Positions 34,009 to 44,408 are shown, numbered from the stretch's first letter. The stretch is 64,000 nt of DNA from Chaetoderma sp. LZ-2023a (GCA_034401795.1 CM067359.1:148469623-148533622), one strand, 5' to 3'. The notes: generated by a model from the sequence alone, not told the origin. A program made the numbers and translations.

Positions 34009-34604
34009 CCCACCTCTTAATGAGCATTAGATGGAATATTTCGGCCTACATCTACATGTATATTTGCAGTGATTCTCTAAACATATGTCAGACTATTACT
34101 GATGAATTATTTTCCCGGCTGGGGCTTCCTGAGTTTCGAAAGAATTCGCGTTGATTGGCATGGCTTCATTTGTCAGTGTCCTTGATCATTGTTCCTTTCG
34201 ATATGTTATTAGACGTAGGGCCATCCGGGATAAAAATTAAATAAATGAATTGTAAAATTTACTAATATGTCTCCTGCAGTGCAAATCCAATTTTCACTTT
34301 TATATTTTATGCGCAAAAGAATGCTGGCGATAAGCATCGAGAAATTGCATTTCTTGATATACACTTACACTGGACGACCAAAGGTCGTTGTTCATCAGGG
34401 TGGGGCCCTGATGCAGGTACAGAATGATGATAGTGATCAATTCGACCGTTACTTTGCTGACGGCATTGTGAATAGGCTGGAGGCATGGTTCAATTGGAGC
34501 TCAACCTTAGAATAGTAGATACACAGGCCGCCTGCGTCACCCTTGCAACTGCCCAACAGAACAAGTTATGGCTATTCACATAAAGGTCTTGTCAATAACA
34601 CGTT
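33446..34604. other. Copy A non-coding sequence with (TA)n
   Basis: A perfect (TA) dinucleotide tract lies at about 33958-34004 and is absent from the matching place in B (near 52945). The rest aligns with 52500-53400 of copy B. Open frames here (for example 34267-34515) are disrupted by stops in the B counterpart, which argues against coding. Confidence 0.55.
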
Positions 34605-34792
34605 AATGGTCAAAGAGGTCAAATGTGGTCTTCGAAGTGGTCTTGATGCACGACTATTTACTGGTAAAGAGAATAAATTTCTTTTTAATATTTGGGCAAA
34701 CAAGTCATTCCAATTTAAATTTTCAAGAATGGTGTTCTCATGGCCTGCAAACTGATATCAAGAAGTTCAATTTTCCTGACCAATTTTGGCCA
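34605..34792. mobile_element. Diverged MITE-2 copy
   Basis: Contains GTCTTCGAAGTGGTCTTGATG, less its last base, then 'AACAAGTCATTCCAATTTAA', 'TTTTCAAGAATGGTGTTCTC' and 'GGCCTGCAAACTGATATCAA'. The counterpart in copy B is 53450-53630. Confidence 0.55.
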
Positions 34793-35140
34793 TTAAAGTT
34801 GCACATTCACACCAGAATGCTCTAAGATAAAATTAGTTAAATTGTATATATTTAGAAGCTTAAATTGTGTACATCAATGTAATGAAACGAAATAAATCTT
34901 AACAAATGATGATTTCATACCATATACATTAATATAAATTTTTAGTTGTGAAGTTTAAATAGGGGAACGTGTCTATAATTCGATTTCACAACTTAAAATG
35001 ATATATAATATATTTTGAGATCATCATATGCTAAGATGTATTTCGTTTCATTACATCTAGCCACACATTCTATGCCTCTAAAGGTATATAATTTTGATCA
35101 TTTTATTTTCCAGCATTCTGGTGTGGAAATGAACCTTTAA
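34793..35140. mobile_element. MITE-3: insertion present in copy A only
   Basis: The 348-bp segment is bounded by TTAA at 34793-34796 and 35137-35140. Its inverted ends are about 25 bp (AGTTGCACATTCACACCAG against AGGTTCATTTCCACACCAG, continuing AATGCT). The interior is AT-rich and partly self-complementary (TTTCGTTTCATTACAT near 35040 pairs with ATGTAATGAAACGAAA near 34876). Copy B reads straight across the position (CCATAAAAGCGG near 53622). A TTAA target and short inverted ends fit a piggyBac-type non-autonomous element; the assignment is tentative. Confidence 0.7.
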
Positions 35141-35249
35141 AGCAGCGGTAAACTTCTTTTAATACTCATATTGACACAGGTCTTGTTCTTGTCCACGCCA
35201 CACAATGAACGATCAATATACCATTTGATGTCAATAGAGGAATCCGCTT

Positions 35250-35590
35250 CTACCTATAAACCGCCCATGTTTAGCTAAGCGCCAACCACGATTTTCTCTT
35301 GTTGAGATCAACTGAACCCTGAATCAATATCACAGTTATCATACTGCTAAGCGTTTGCATATATTGAAACTAATTCGATTGGCTGCTAATTTTCAACAGA
35401 CTGTTTATTAAATAGTACTGACATACAATTCGTAGGCTTCTCGGATATTTCAATGTTCATGGCGATGCTGGATACCTCATTCATTGCACATTTTGATTGT
35501 GACGTGAGCTTACATGCGAGGTAAATGATCCTGACGGCATATACTTAAGTTGCAGGTCCGCTATATCTCTTGAATGTAAATTAGATGGGA
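35250..35590 (+). mobile_element. Diverged MITE-1 copy (shared with copy B)
   Basis: 'CCGCCCATGTTTAGCTAAGC' opens it, then 'TATTGAAACTAATTCGATTG', 'TTTATTAAATAGTACTGACA' and 'ACAATTCGTAGGC'. The counterpart is at 53740-54110. Confidence 0.6.
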
Positions 35591-36840
35591 AAACCCCTAT
35601 AAAATCTGTTCTTGAAGTTTAAGTTCGATAATACCAGCAACGAGGAGGAAAAATAATTAGTTCGATTAACTTGTGTCTTATAATCTATTTTCCTCTAAGA
35701 CGAAGATTCTCTCAATTAAATTGGTCCGTCAGTTATCGGTGAACATAATTGGCCAATGAGATTGAGAGGACTATGCTGGCTTACCTCTCAAAGAGTAGAC
35801 TTGATATCGGGCGGATGGAAATCTATGCACAGCCACCCAATTCAATAATATAAGACAGTTAGTCATATATGGATTTTCTTCAGTCAGTCAGAAGCTTAGA
35901 AAGAGGATTTATGGAAACATATACCAAGGAAGATGATTGCGAGTGCTGGGAGCTGTTATCTGTGGTGGGGTTCACATCCGTCACTCACGTATCAGATGGA
36001 AAAATCAAAATTTGCCATTTGTTTACTGATACCACAATCAAATGATGTTTATACCCGACATAAAAGGGGCAATAGTCTAGCAGGAAATGTCGAAATTGTA
36101 TGTATTGTGTGTAATAATTTAATAAATGTTGTGTTTAATATTTTGAATTTAATTAGACTCTGATCAAATGGAAAATATTCAACAGTTCACAGCATGGCTA
36201 TCTGGAAACTTGGATTTTATAAATGCATGGCTCAAAGTGTTGAATCGATTACATCTCAGTGCCAAGTGGCGGATATTAGAGGGAGATGAGCGAGGAATTG
36301 CTAGAAAAATATGATTCCTTTATCGGTCGTGACACCATTTCTAGGAGACAAATACGAATTGATCATGGGTATTTTTGTCGAGTCTGCGAGAGAAGCTAAT
36401 ATCAATTGAGCCATTGTAATCTGATATATTGTTCTAGTCATTGCAATGCAATTATAGTCATGCTGTTCTAGGATAAATACAAGAAGCAGATAAAATGCCA
36501 TTAAATTTATGTTTCTATAGAGTTAGCTTCATACCGACTAGATTGGGAATAAATTGGCTAAAACCCTGCTGCCTAAACACACATACCTTCACGATATACG
36601 TCGAGGGTATTTGCCAATGTTTCATATCTATGTCCATTTGCAAATCTATTTAGTGTGATTGCAGATTAGAGATCAGCTTATGACAAGGCAATGTAACCAG
36701 ATCGGACCTAAAATCCACTCTAATTATATAATTCATCTGCGTTGATATATCTGAGATGCATGCAAATGTGATCAAATTGATATAAAACGTAAAAGGTTTT
36801 CAGCAAATAAGCTCTATTAGGCAGGAATCCGGGATAAACA
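35591..36840. other. Copy A non-coding sequence
   Basis: Collinear with 54110-55725 of copy B. Positions 36264-36266 (AAG in GCCAAGTGGCGG) are the place where B carries a MITE-1 copy. A MITE-1 centre remnant lies near 36140-36195. No gene is seen. Confidence 0.55.
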
Positions 36841-37476
36841 TCAAAGACAAATAGTGGTAAAACGTTTGGTATCATAAGGATAGGTACATGATATTAACAT
36901 AAATTGGCATGTACTAACTCTATCAGTATGACAATGTACGTAGCCATTCACGTCCAGGACACTATGTCTCTCATTCAGGAATATTGGTTCTTCGGGTTCT
37001 CTTGCCAAGAAATGCTGAAGGTAAAGACTGCATAGAACAATTAAAGTAACAGCGTGTCCTTCTAATGCTCGATACACGTGTTTCCCATTGAGAATATGCG
37101 TTACAGTTGTAAGTGAATAGAGTCTAACCTCTAACCATACTTGATCAATTCCGCTCCCATCCACATATTTTCCGAAAGAAGCCAGTGCCCAAAACACAAC
37201 ATGAAGTTCACCTGGGCAAAAAGGAAACTGCTTCATGATATCTTTTCTATCAAACCACAGCTTCATTGACATATCGTACAGCTGAGGATCAAGAGTCACT
37301 ACAGTGACTATGTCCCCTCCCAGTACACGAATCGTAATATTACGTGCTCTCATGAGGCCTATGTAAAGTGTGTCATAGTCTGTAGGAGCGGATCTGATCA
37401 AAGGCGCTAGTAGGCCAATATCGTACAAACTGCTATTAGAGGAGATTAAAGAATTAAATGCGGCCCATATTCCCAC
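36841..37476 (-). CDS. Unrecognised protein, terminal exon of a minus-strand gene
   Basis: A 211-codon open block encodes GIWAAFNSLISSNSSLYDIG, then DTLYIGLMRARNITIRVLGG, PGELHVVFWALASFGKYVDG, SGIDQVWLEVRLYSLTTVTH and ILNGKHVYRALEGHAVTLIV. It ends with TGA at 36841. The pattern (acidic-rich LDPQLYDM strand, G-E-L-H segment, GSGIDQ.W.E, NGKH..RALE.H) resembles, from memory, a multicopy invertebrate family of unknown function often found near mobile elements. I could not check this. Two upstream exons (37845-38056, 38351-38500) read in the same direction. If it is spliced at the AG at 37490-37491, a TAA (37486-37488) lies in frame just before the block, so the gene may be broken. Copy B retains only its last 120 bases or so. 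Confidence 0.6.
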   Translation of the reverse strand: MGIWAAFNSLISSNSSLYDIGLLAPLIRSAPTDYDTLYIGLMRARNITIRVLGGDIVTVVTLDPQLYDMSMKLWFDRKDIMKQFPFCPGELHVVFWALASFGKYVDGSGIDQVWLEVRLYSLTTVTHILNGKHVYRALEGHAVTLIVLCSLYLQHFLAREPEEPIFLNERHSVLDVNGYVHCHTDRVSTCQFMLISCTYPYDTKRFTTICL

Positions 37477-37519
37477 AACGTTGGTTTATCTTTTATGGCT
37501 ACGCCATTTTGGAGCTTAA

Positions 37520-37715
37520 GCAGACAATTACCCATGCCATATCTGTTTTCATGTCCAAGTCTGTTACGTGGTGAAGTGTACTCAGTTTACATAAACCCTT
37601 TCTCTTTCTGGAACATATCTGCCAATTACCCATGCCAGATCTGTTTTCATGTTTATGTCTATTATATGGTGAGGTGTACTCAGTTTACATACACCCTTTC
37701 TCTTGTTGGGCTCCG
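37520..37715. repeat. 98-bp tandem duplication
   Basis: 'CAATTACCCATGCCATATCT' at 37525 recurs as 'CAATTACCCATGCCAGATCT' at 37623, and both units end in 'CAGTTTACATA.ACCCTTTC'. It lies in the presumed intron between the last two exons of the minus-strand gene. Confidence 0.85.
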
Positions 37716-37844
37716 GAACGTTACATCTTAACATCTCACAGCCATGACATCATCTAACGCTTGGATAATTGACGAACGGTCAATTTCAATTGGTAGCACC
37801 ATGGGTGCTCTGTCAAGAGATACAGACTTGTGTGTAGCTATTAC

Positions 37845-38056
37845 CGTGCCATGGAGTGTTCATCTAAAATCAGTTGTTTTAGATGTGTATTGTACTGAGG
37901 ATTCTCATGTAGAAGAAATCCATTTTCTTCTAGTAAATGTGTATATGATTGGTGAGTGTCATTCATATTTAACACAATATGCATAGTTGGATTAGTCAGT
38001 TCAGTCTCAACTGCGTCAATTATTTCAAGATCAGATAGGAGCTGATCAAACTTTAC
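37845..38056 (-). CDS. Middle exon of the unrecognised minus-strand gene
   Basis: Between an acceptor (TAGCAG, bases 38057-38062) and a donor-like G|GTAATA after 37845, 212 bases read without a stop. The frame gives KFDQLLSDLEIIDAVETELT, then NPTMHIVLNMNDTHQSYTHL, LEENGFLLHENPQYNTHLKQ and LILDEHSMAR. The start phase (0) matches the end phase of the exon at 38351-38500, which supports joining them. Composition is that of a soluble helical protein. There is no ATG, so it was missed as an isolated ORF; a 78-80 codon frame on the opposite strand is its shadow. Function unknown. Confidence 0.6.
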
Positions 38057-38350
38057 CTGCTATTCTTGCTTAACCTGAACTAAACAACCTAAATGATATG
38101 GCATGCCCTCCGTTATTGCTTTTAATGGATCACTCGAGCACCAAACGATGCTTAGCCTTACTTTGAGGCCTACATTATGTGTTTCCCTTCCATTTCTAAG
38201 AGCTGGCTACCCATGTTTGCAGTTCACTGCTCATGAAGCTTATCTTTTGTGTATTTCTGGCAAATAACGCACATGTGTTTTTCAAAATGATGTTCTCTGG
38301 TATCCTGTTAGCACCGGATGCATCATAGGACGATGGTCGTGCCAGCTCAC

Positions 38351-38500
38351 CTGCAGATAAACATTGTACACGATTCTAAGTGATGCAAACTCTATTTCTC
38401 CGTGTGTAACTTGTATTCTCGTATTCGTAATTAGTTTTTCAACGGATGCAATAGACGGCTTCAATACATAGTTTGTGTAGTCAGTTGCTCCACTGCTCAT
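38351..38500 (-). CDS. Upstream exon of the unrecognised minus-strand gene
   Basis: Exactly 150 bases, flanked by a good acceptor (TTTTATTTGTCAG before 38500) and donor (CAG|GTGAGC after 38351). They encode MSSGATDYTNYVLKPSIASV, EKLITNTRIQVTHGEIEFAS and LRIVYNVYLQ. The ATG at the first position is probably internal, because a splice acceptor directly precedes it. Together with the two following exons it forms a gene of at least three exons running right to left. Further 5' exons were not identified. Copy B has lost this exon. Confidence 0.55.
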
Positions 38501-39549
38501 CTGACAAATAAAACAAAGTTGAAAAGCGAGAGATATCGACTTCGTGATGGACAATGGACGATAAATCTTCCATCTTACAGTTAATGTATCACATCTAAAC
38601 TATATATTGCTGAGAATAAGTAGTAACTCTACGAATTACTACTTAGACAATATATCAAGTTAATATATACAGTGTCTGTCCTGGCATAGACAGCAATAAT
38701 ACGATGATATTAGTGTTGTAAATAGGAGTTTATGAGCGGCTAATTACAATTAGTATATTCCTAGCAACGACTGAGTTTATAAGGACTGTTTTTCAAGAGT
38801 TTCTAATGCTGAATTTCACAACTTTAGCGACTTCGGAAAAATTGCCATCATAATTTTTTTAAGATTGTTGTAAGTCCCTAATAACGAATAAAGTGAAATT
38901 TTACTTTTAACAGACGTTTCACATGAAATCTATTTTTATGACCCACGGGCCTACACTATAGTATCAGATTCCTTGCAGGCGCAAGTTTTGCAGGTAATTC
39001 CCGGAGACACCCAGCGTCAGAGTGCTACCTGCCCTATTTACCTAGGTAACATTCACATCAATATCACGATGTTTTACATTTCCTGAGGCACAAAAACAGC
39101 TATTGGCCACTGTCCGAGCAGTCAAATGCATAATGACATATGACTATTTTTATATTTTAAGCCAGTTAATGTTGTTACATTGACATAATCGTTAGACTCA
39201 GACACCGCATTCATTGCACAGTTACTGTATGGAATTTGTTTCTATTTGTAAGGTCAATCCTGATCACTATTATTCATATAACAATATTAATATCCAAAGT
39301 TGACAACATATGACTGGCGGGATTGTTCAGTAAGACGAAATGGTGCATTATTACAATCCATGCAACAGCGCAGAAAATGTTAGCTAGGTAATTGCATCGC
39401 GGTATTAATACGCCAAGCGGCCGTGATAACTTGGCATGCCTTCCATCTTAAGGCATAGATGATGGACTACTAGAATGTATGCTGCGAACGAAAGGGAATA
39501 GATTTTGAACGTGCTAAAATAGGTACGGAATTAAAAAATCATCATATGT
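38501..39549. other. Copy A non-coding sequence
   Basis: From about 38955 it is again collinear with copy B (56450 onward; shared 'CACCTAGCGTCAGA'-like and 'CCTA.GTAACATTCAC' blocks). No gene is recognised, though upstream exons of the minus-strand gene could lie here. Confidence 0.45.
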
Positions 39550-39559
39550 TTTCGGTTGA

Positions 39560-39578
39560 TATCATCATCATCATCATG

Positions 39579-39622
<44 letters not shown>
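39560..39622. repeat. (ATC)n microsatellite
   Basis: About 20 ATC units with one ATG interruption. The poly-Ile frame through it is not a gene. Confidence 0.95.
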
Positions 39623-39885
39623 ATGTTTCCAGACTTCTGGCTGTTTGACGAAGTCTATTACCCTATTGGCCTATATGCTTATTTCAGCTTTTAGTCTTGT
39701 ATTTTCTGAAAACATCAACAATGTGCGCCGAAATCTAAGTATTGAGCATTCTCTCCGCTACCTTGTAGTGTGAAGAGGTCCTGTTGATACTGCATGTCTA
39801 ATTCGGGTACTGTTTCTGACAACAGCTTTTTTCTTACGAATATGATACGACAGCAATATTCGTATCTCATCTGGTGATATGCAAC

Positions 39886-40168
39886 AATGGGTCTTTCCGG
39901 TTTTAGCTATGCCCCGCCCATCTCTAGTTAAGCTCCGCCCAAACCTCGCTCGTGTTGGGATCGACCGATCTTTGAACACTCAGACTATCAATTTCCAAAA
40001 AAAATACACAGGTAAGCTGTTGAATATTTTGAAAATAATTTTAGCTGGGTGCTGTTGCTGCCTAGGCCTGTGTGACGTAATGATTGTAACATTATCATAC
40101 ACGCGCTGGGATGATTATGACGTCATACGAGGGCACGTGATGGATGGTTACTCTGAAAAGGTGAATTG
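39886..40168 (+). mobile_element. MITE-1 copy lacking the second half-palindrome
   Basis: AATGGGTCTTTCCGG opens it and GAAAAGGTGAATT closes it, both family termini. It carries 'TTTAGCTATGCCCCGCCCAT', 'AGCTCCGCCCAAACCTCGCT', 'GAATATTTTGAAAATAATTT' and TGACGTCA near 40119. About 100 bases after the central half-palindrome are missing relative to the longest copies. Confidence 0.85.
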
Positions 40169-40427
40169 TTTCCATCGTGTATGCTGTGACAGAGAGATGC
40201 TCTTCCCGCACAGGCTTTGTTTCAGCATACAGAAATTATTTAGCATATGTAGATAGTTGATCCACAGTTGATGAGTAAAGTGTGCTTGGCTTATGGAATG
40301 TAATATATCAATCAAGCATTTGATCTCTTCAAATTTCACCAATATTCTTGACAACAGTTCATGTTTATCTATGGCACCAATGCCTGCGATCATTCAATGG
40401 ATCGTGACGATTAGAAATGAGATCACT

Positions 40428-40797
40428 AATTGGGGTAATCCAGTTTCTCCACCAATCAATTGACGTCATAACCAACTACATAAAGTGTAGGATGACGTCA
40501 TAATTAATTACGCCATGACTGACGTAGCTAAATCCCTCACGAACGCTTAATTGATGACAGAATAAGCATTGGTGTACGAATTGTATGCCATTTCTATTTA
40601 ATAAACATGCTGTTGAATATTGTGTAACTAATTTGACTGGGCGCTGTTGCTGTCAAATTAGTTTCAAAATGTTCAACAGCATACCTGGAAATTGATAGTC
40701 AGAGAGTTCAGGGATCGATCACTTCCAACTGGAGCGAAGAGTGGGAGAGCGTAGCTAAATATGGGCGGGGCATCGCTAATAGTGGATTCATCCATTG
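40428..40797 (-). mobile_element. MITE-1 copy, full length, reverse orientation
   Basis: Starts AATTGGGGTAATCC and ends GGATTCATCCATT. Two TGACGTCA octamers lie near 40463 and 40494, then 'GGTGTACGAATTGTATGCC', 'GAATATTGTGTAACTAATTT', GACTGGGCGC, 'GTCAAATTAGTTTCAAAATG' and the GC box 'GGGCGGGGCATCGCTAA'. Confidence 0.8.
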
Positions 40798-40825
40798 CTG
40801 TCAGTAATGCCAACACACCAGGTTC

Positions 40826-40961
40826 AATGTACGAGTCCTTACGCGCACTCCAGTGCACCATAATTATATAATCGAAAAGTGAGCACTGATTCAAGATACG
40901 AGTCCTTACGTGCACTCCACTGTACCGTAACTATAGTATCGGGTAGAGCGGGCACTGATTT
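40826..40961. repeat. 67-bp tandem duplication
   Basis: 'TACGAGTCCTTACGCGCACT' at 40830 recurs as 'TACGAGTCCTTACGTGCACT' at 40897. Both units end with 'GAG.GGGCACTGATT'-like sequence. Confidence 0.8.
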
Positions 40962-41009
40962 CCTGGCATTTTCCCATGCAATCCATGGCAAAGCGATTCA
41001 TTTCGGGCT

Positions 41010-41395
41010 ATAACCCGCTCATTTCTAGCCCAGCTGTTCCCGTATTTTAAGCATGTTGAACTCGATTTAAAATATTGAAGCCTGAATTCCTAGAATATGC
41101 ATGTCAAGGTCGCTATACAGGCGAGTTGATGAATATTCTGAAACTAATTTGAATGGTACTGCAACTTCCAAAACAGTTCAAAATCAAATCAGTTTCAGGA
41201 TAGCTAACAAAATAATTATTAAATAGTAAATTCATTATAAAGACGTACAATTCGTACGCTAGTGACATACCTTTTGCTGTTTATGGTGAAGGTATATGGC
41301 AATTATGATTGTGATTCCAGCTACCTAGTAGCGTAATATATTATGATGGCAGATAGATACTTGAGTGACATATTGGAACCATTCATTGTGCTTGC
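41010..41395 (+). mobile_element. Diverged MITE-1 copy
   Basis: Shows 'TGAATTCCTAGAATATGCAT', 'ATATTCTGAAACTAATTTGA', 'AAATCAGTTTCAGGATAG', 'TATTAAATAGTAAATTC', 'AAGACGTACAATTCGTACGC'. The CRE octamers have decayed. Confidence 0.6.
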
Positions 41396-41791
41396 AGTTA
41401 ATTCAAGAAGCAGTGCGTTTTTCATAAACAGTGCAATCATCGTAGAGTCTGTCAGGATTTAGGCACACGTGAATTTCTTGAAGCCCAAGGCAAATCACAC
41501 GCGTCTTTCTGAGCTAATGTATAGCTAATATTGCATACAGTAGGGCGCTACGCTACATATGCATGCGCTAGTGCATCTTGCTGATTTAATCTCATTCGTG
41601 CGTGTCGAGCCTCTACCACAACCCAAAACGTTTGTTGGAGAATGTTAAAGAAATTAACACCAACCAGTCAACAAGTTCCATCATGGAGAGTCCATGTCTA
41701 TTTCCAAGCGGTTTATTGGACATATTCGCGCAGTTATTCGGCAAAAGATCAATTTCAAGAATGCCTGTGCGTGTGTGTGCGCGCGCGTGTG

Positions 41792-41834
<43 letters not shown>

Positions 41835-42738
41835 TTTCTGGACAAGCACACGATTCGGTTGAAACTAATTGTTAGAATGCATATTGACAAGTTATATGCA
41901 TTGCTGAACCGAAATGTGAATACTGGATCAAATTGCATTATACCACCTCAATTCATATTTAGAAAGGCTTTGTCATGCGAATAAACCGATGGAAATGGAT
42001 GCTTGATATAGGAGGGTGTGTAAACAGTAGAGATGCTGTATCTTACACGGCATATAGCTTCCTCCCAAGTACAATGTATGGTTGATTTATAGAAAGATAT
42101 TATATAAGTAAAAATAGCTTTATATATTTTGTTTTTCATTAAGAAATAGATAAAGGTATATGGTATTAATCTATATAATTATGTTTATTTATGAGTGGTC
42201 ATAATCGAACACAAATGCAGTCAATCAGTTTTGGTTTCGACTTCACCTTTATTTTCCCAGCGTATGCACGCATAGAAGATGAGCGGCAATATATAAACTA
42301 GGACTATAGAGCTATAGTGGATGCTTTGTGTGAATATATCAATAAATATAAAACTAATTTTGTACATTTCGTTTCTTGGATACAACCAGATATTTGCATA
42401 GTCTTAATTAACACAGTTTAGTCGCCTACCAGAAATATACATTTTGTACTGCCACTAATTGACGCCGTAATGCTTTCCTAGTTATGTTTCCTGAATTGCC
42501 ATTCTTGCGTAGTTATATATTGTCTGCAGTAAGATTGAATGCCTTTTCCATTTTCTGTAATTTTGCAAATTGAGCAAGATCCATATTCTCTTTCAATGTC
42601 CTGTCATTGATGGACGTCATTGAAGCCTTGATGTATCAGCGTTCTGTGCTTACATAAATCAATGGTTTCTCAGTATGGCAACATTAACCCATCCTGGGTA
42701 AATAACGACTCAAAACGCACAAATTACTACATATATCG
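41396..42738. other. Non-coding sequence with (GTGC)n
   Basis: A GTGT/GTGC array lies at about 41764-41833, giving CVRACVRA-type frames. Otherwise it is AT-rich with no gene seen. Confidence 0.5.
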
Positions 42739-43149
42739 ATTCACCTTTCCAGAGTATCCATCCATCATCTGACCTCGTGTGACGTCATAATCATCTCAGC
42801 GCGTGTATGGTGACGTCACAATCATTAAGTCACAAAGGGTTCCATATAGACCGTCATGAAATCTCAAAAAGTCCGACACGTTGTATAAATTGTATGTCTG
42901 TAATTCTTTGCTATTTAATAAACATGCTGTTGAATATTTTGAAACTAGTTTGACTGGGCGCTGTTGCTGCCTTAGGCAGCAACAGCACCCAGTCAAACTA
43001 GTTTCAAAATATTCAACAGTTTACCTGTGTATTTTTTTGGAAATTGATAGTCAGGATGTTCAGAGATCGATCGATCCCAACACGAGCGATGTGTGGGTGG
43101 AGCTTAGATAGATATGGGCGGGGCATAGCTAAAACCGGAAAGGTCCATT
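42739..43149 (-). mobile_element. MITE-1, best-preserved full-length copy
   Basis: Termini are ATTCACCTTTCCAG and CCGGAAAGGTCCATT. In the family's forward sense: AAT, GGACCTTTCCGG, GC box, 'GATCGATCGATC', a 93-base central palindrome (46-base arms at 42927-42972 and 42974-43019 around one base, one mismatch), 'TATTAAATAG', an 'ACAATT..TAC' block, two TGACGTCA octamers (near 42782 and 42813), GGAAAGGTG, AAT. Length is about 411 bp. It has no coding capacity; the 66- and 76-codon frames are incidental. Confidence 0.9.
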
Positions 43150-43229
43150 AACCGTTATTTGATCAAACTTTTAAAAACAAATTGAAATTTTAACTCGTTT
43201 AATACCCACGTGACGGCCAATGTTATTTA

Positions 43230-43430
43230 CAAAGATGGTTCTATATTGGCCTGGAAATGGTTATCTCTCAAGACGACTGCGCAGGTAATTTTTGAGAAGC
43301 CTATTTGTGAAAATGCATCACTGTTATCGTGCCAGCCATTCCAGTGATACATTTTCAAAAATAATCTTCTTTTGACAAATGAACATTTCTCACAACCATT
43401 GCAAACAATTAAAAGTTTAGGTTGTCACAA
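43230..43430. mobile_element. MITE-2 copy
   Basis: 'TATCTCTCAAGACGACTGCG', 'GTGCCAGCCATTCCAGTGAT' then ACATTTTCAAAAATAATC, and 'GACAAATGAACATTTCTCAC' match the 48-kb copy in order. Confidence 0.65.
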
Positions 43431-43554
43431 GTGGGTGTACCAAATACATTAAAACGTCACCCGGTAGCGGATCTATGAGACCACATGGCTTAATCCCATA
43501 TCCATTACAGCAAGAAATCACTGCTTTTGTATGATGTAAGGACAAAACTGTTGT

Positions 43555-43670
43555 ATATTTTGACGTATTTTGCATGGCATATTTTGAGACTAATTTGACT
43601 GGAAGCTGTTGAACAACAGGTTTTACCTGACGTAGTTTCAAAATATGTACCGCGCCAGCTTTTCTGTGTA
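43555..43670. mobile_element. MITE-1 centre fragment
   Basis: 'ATATTTTGAGACTAATTTGA' with CTGGAAGCTGTTG is followed by 'AGTTTCAAAATATG'. Only the centre survives. Confidence 0.55.
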
Positions 43671-43829
43671 ATAGATGCCTTGACATCGGATTAAATGATT
43701 AACAAACAACTCTGTTTCTGGTAACAGGTACGTCGCCGGGTTAGACAGACGTTCATGTACTGGTCAGATTTTATGCTTTGATTTATTTGTGATAGGTCGA
43801 CTTATTTGCCGGTAGTAGCTATTAATTCA

Positions 43830-44205
43830 CGAATCCAGTTTCTTGCTCAATCATGTGACGCCATGATCAACTTCATGACATAATAGTAGTTGACGGCATA
43901 GTCAATTACAGCAGGAATGGCTAGATGTAAAGGCTTAGTACTCCGGCGGGGTGTACGAATTGTATGTCTTTACTATTTAATAAGCACGCTGTTGAATATT
44001 TTGAAACTAATTTAACTTCACGCTGTTGCTGACATAAGCATCAAGTCAAATTAGTTTCAAAATATTCAAATGCTTAACTGCACCATTTTCTGGAAATTGG
44101 GATTCTGGAAGTGCCGGGATCGATCTAATCCAAAACGAGCAAAGCGTAGGCGGAGCTTAGCAAAAGATGGGCGGGGCATAGCTAAAAATACTGGATTGCT
44201 CCCTT
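43830..44205 (-). mobile_element. MITE-1 copy, reverse orientation
   Basis: Contains GTGACGCCATGATCAAC (decayed CRE), 'GTGTACGAATTGTATGTC', 'TTACTATTTAATAAGCACG', 'GAATATTTTGAAACTAATTT', 'AAATTAGTTTCAAAATATTC', 'GGGATCGATCTAATCC' and 'GGGCGGGGCATAGCTAAAAA'. Confidence 0.8.
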
Positions 44206-44407
44206 GTCAACCTAATTGTTATGTTTCCTTCATTTGCAGAAAATAATTATTTATCATTTGATGCATTAGTCGGGATTTCAGAAAATATGTCTGTAAAATT
44301 GTGTAAAGCCAAATTCATTGGATTTAACCGTAATATTCTTTACTTTGAGTGTATAAAATACTGTTCGTCTCAATGGCTGATTATCATGGATTCAGTTTAT
44401 CTCGAAT

Positions 44408-44408
44408 G

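Larger units (their letters stand above)
27012..39850 (+). repeat. Segmental duplication, copy A
   Basis: The block is collinear with copy B (about 48022-57545). Anchors in order: 'CTTATTGAATGTCCAT' (27031/48041); the NIT exon (27282/48561); 'GACTAATAATT' (28214/49488); 'TTTGAGCAGACAC' (30602/50398); the foldback pair (31690-32340/50930-51600); the 'GATTCTCTCAATTAAATTG' block (35706/54227); and the 'GAACATTCTCTCC.CTA.CTTGTAGTGTGAAGAG'-like end (39745/57437). Divergence is substantial outside the NIT exon, so the duplication is old. Copy A has about 2 kb not found in B at 28270-30370 and all of 36960-38950. Confidence 0.85.

Noticed and set aside
34267-34515. 82-codon frame as a conserved exon of copy A
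   Set aside because: The copy B counterpart near 53110-53320 has stops and frameshifts, and no splice sites fit.
37744-37986. 80-codon plus-strand frame as a NIT-gene exon
   Set aside because: The opposite strand shows a better spliced exon (37845-38056) with matching phase, so this is its shadow.
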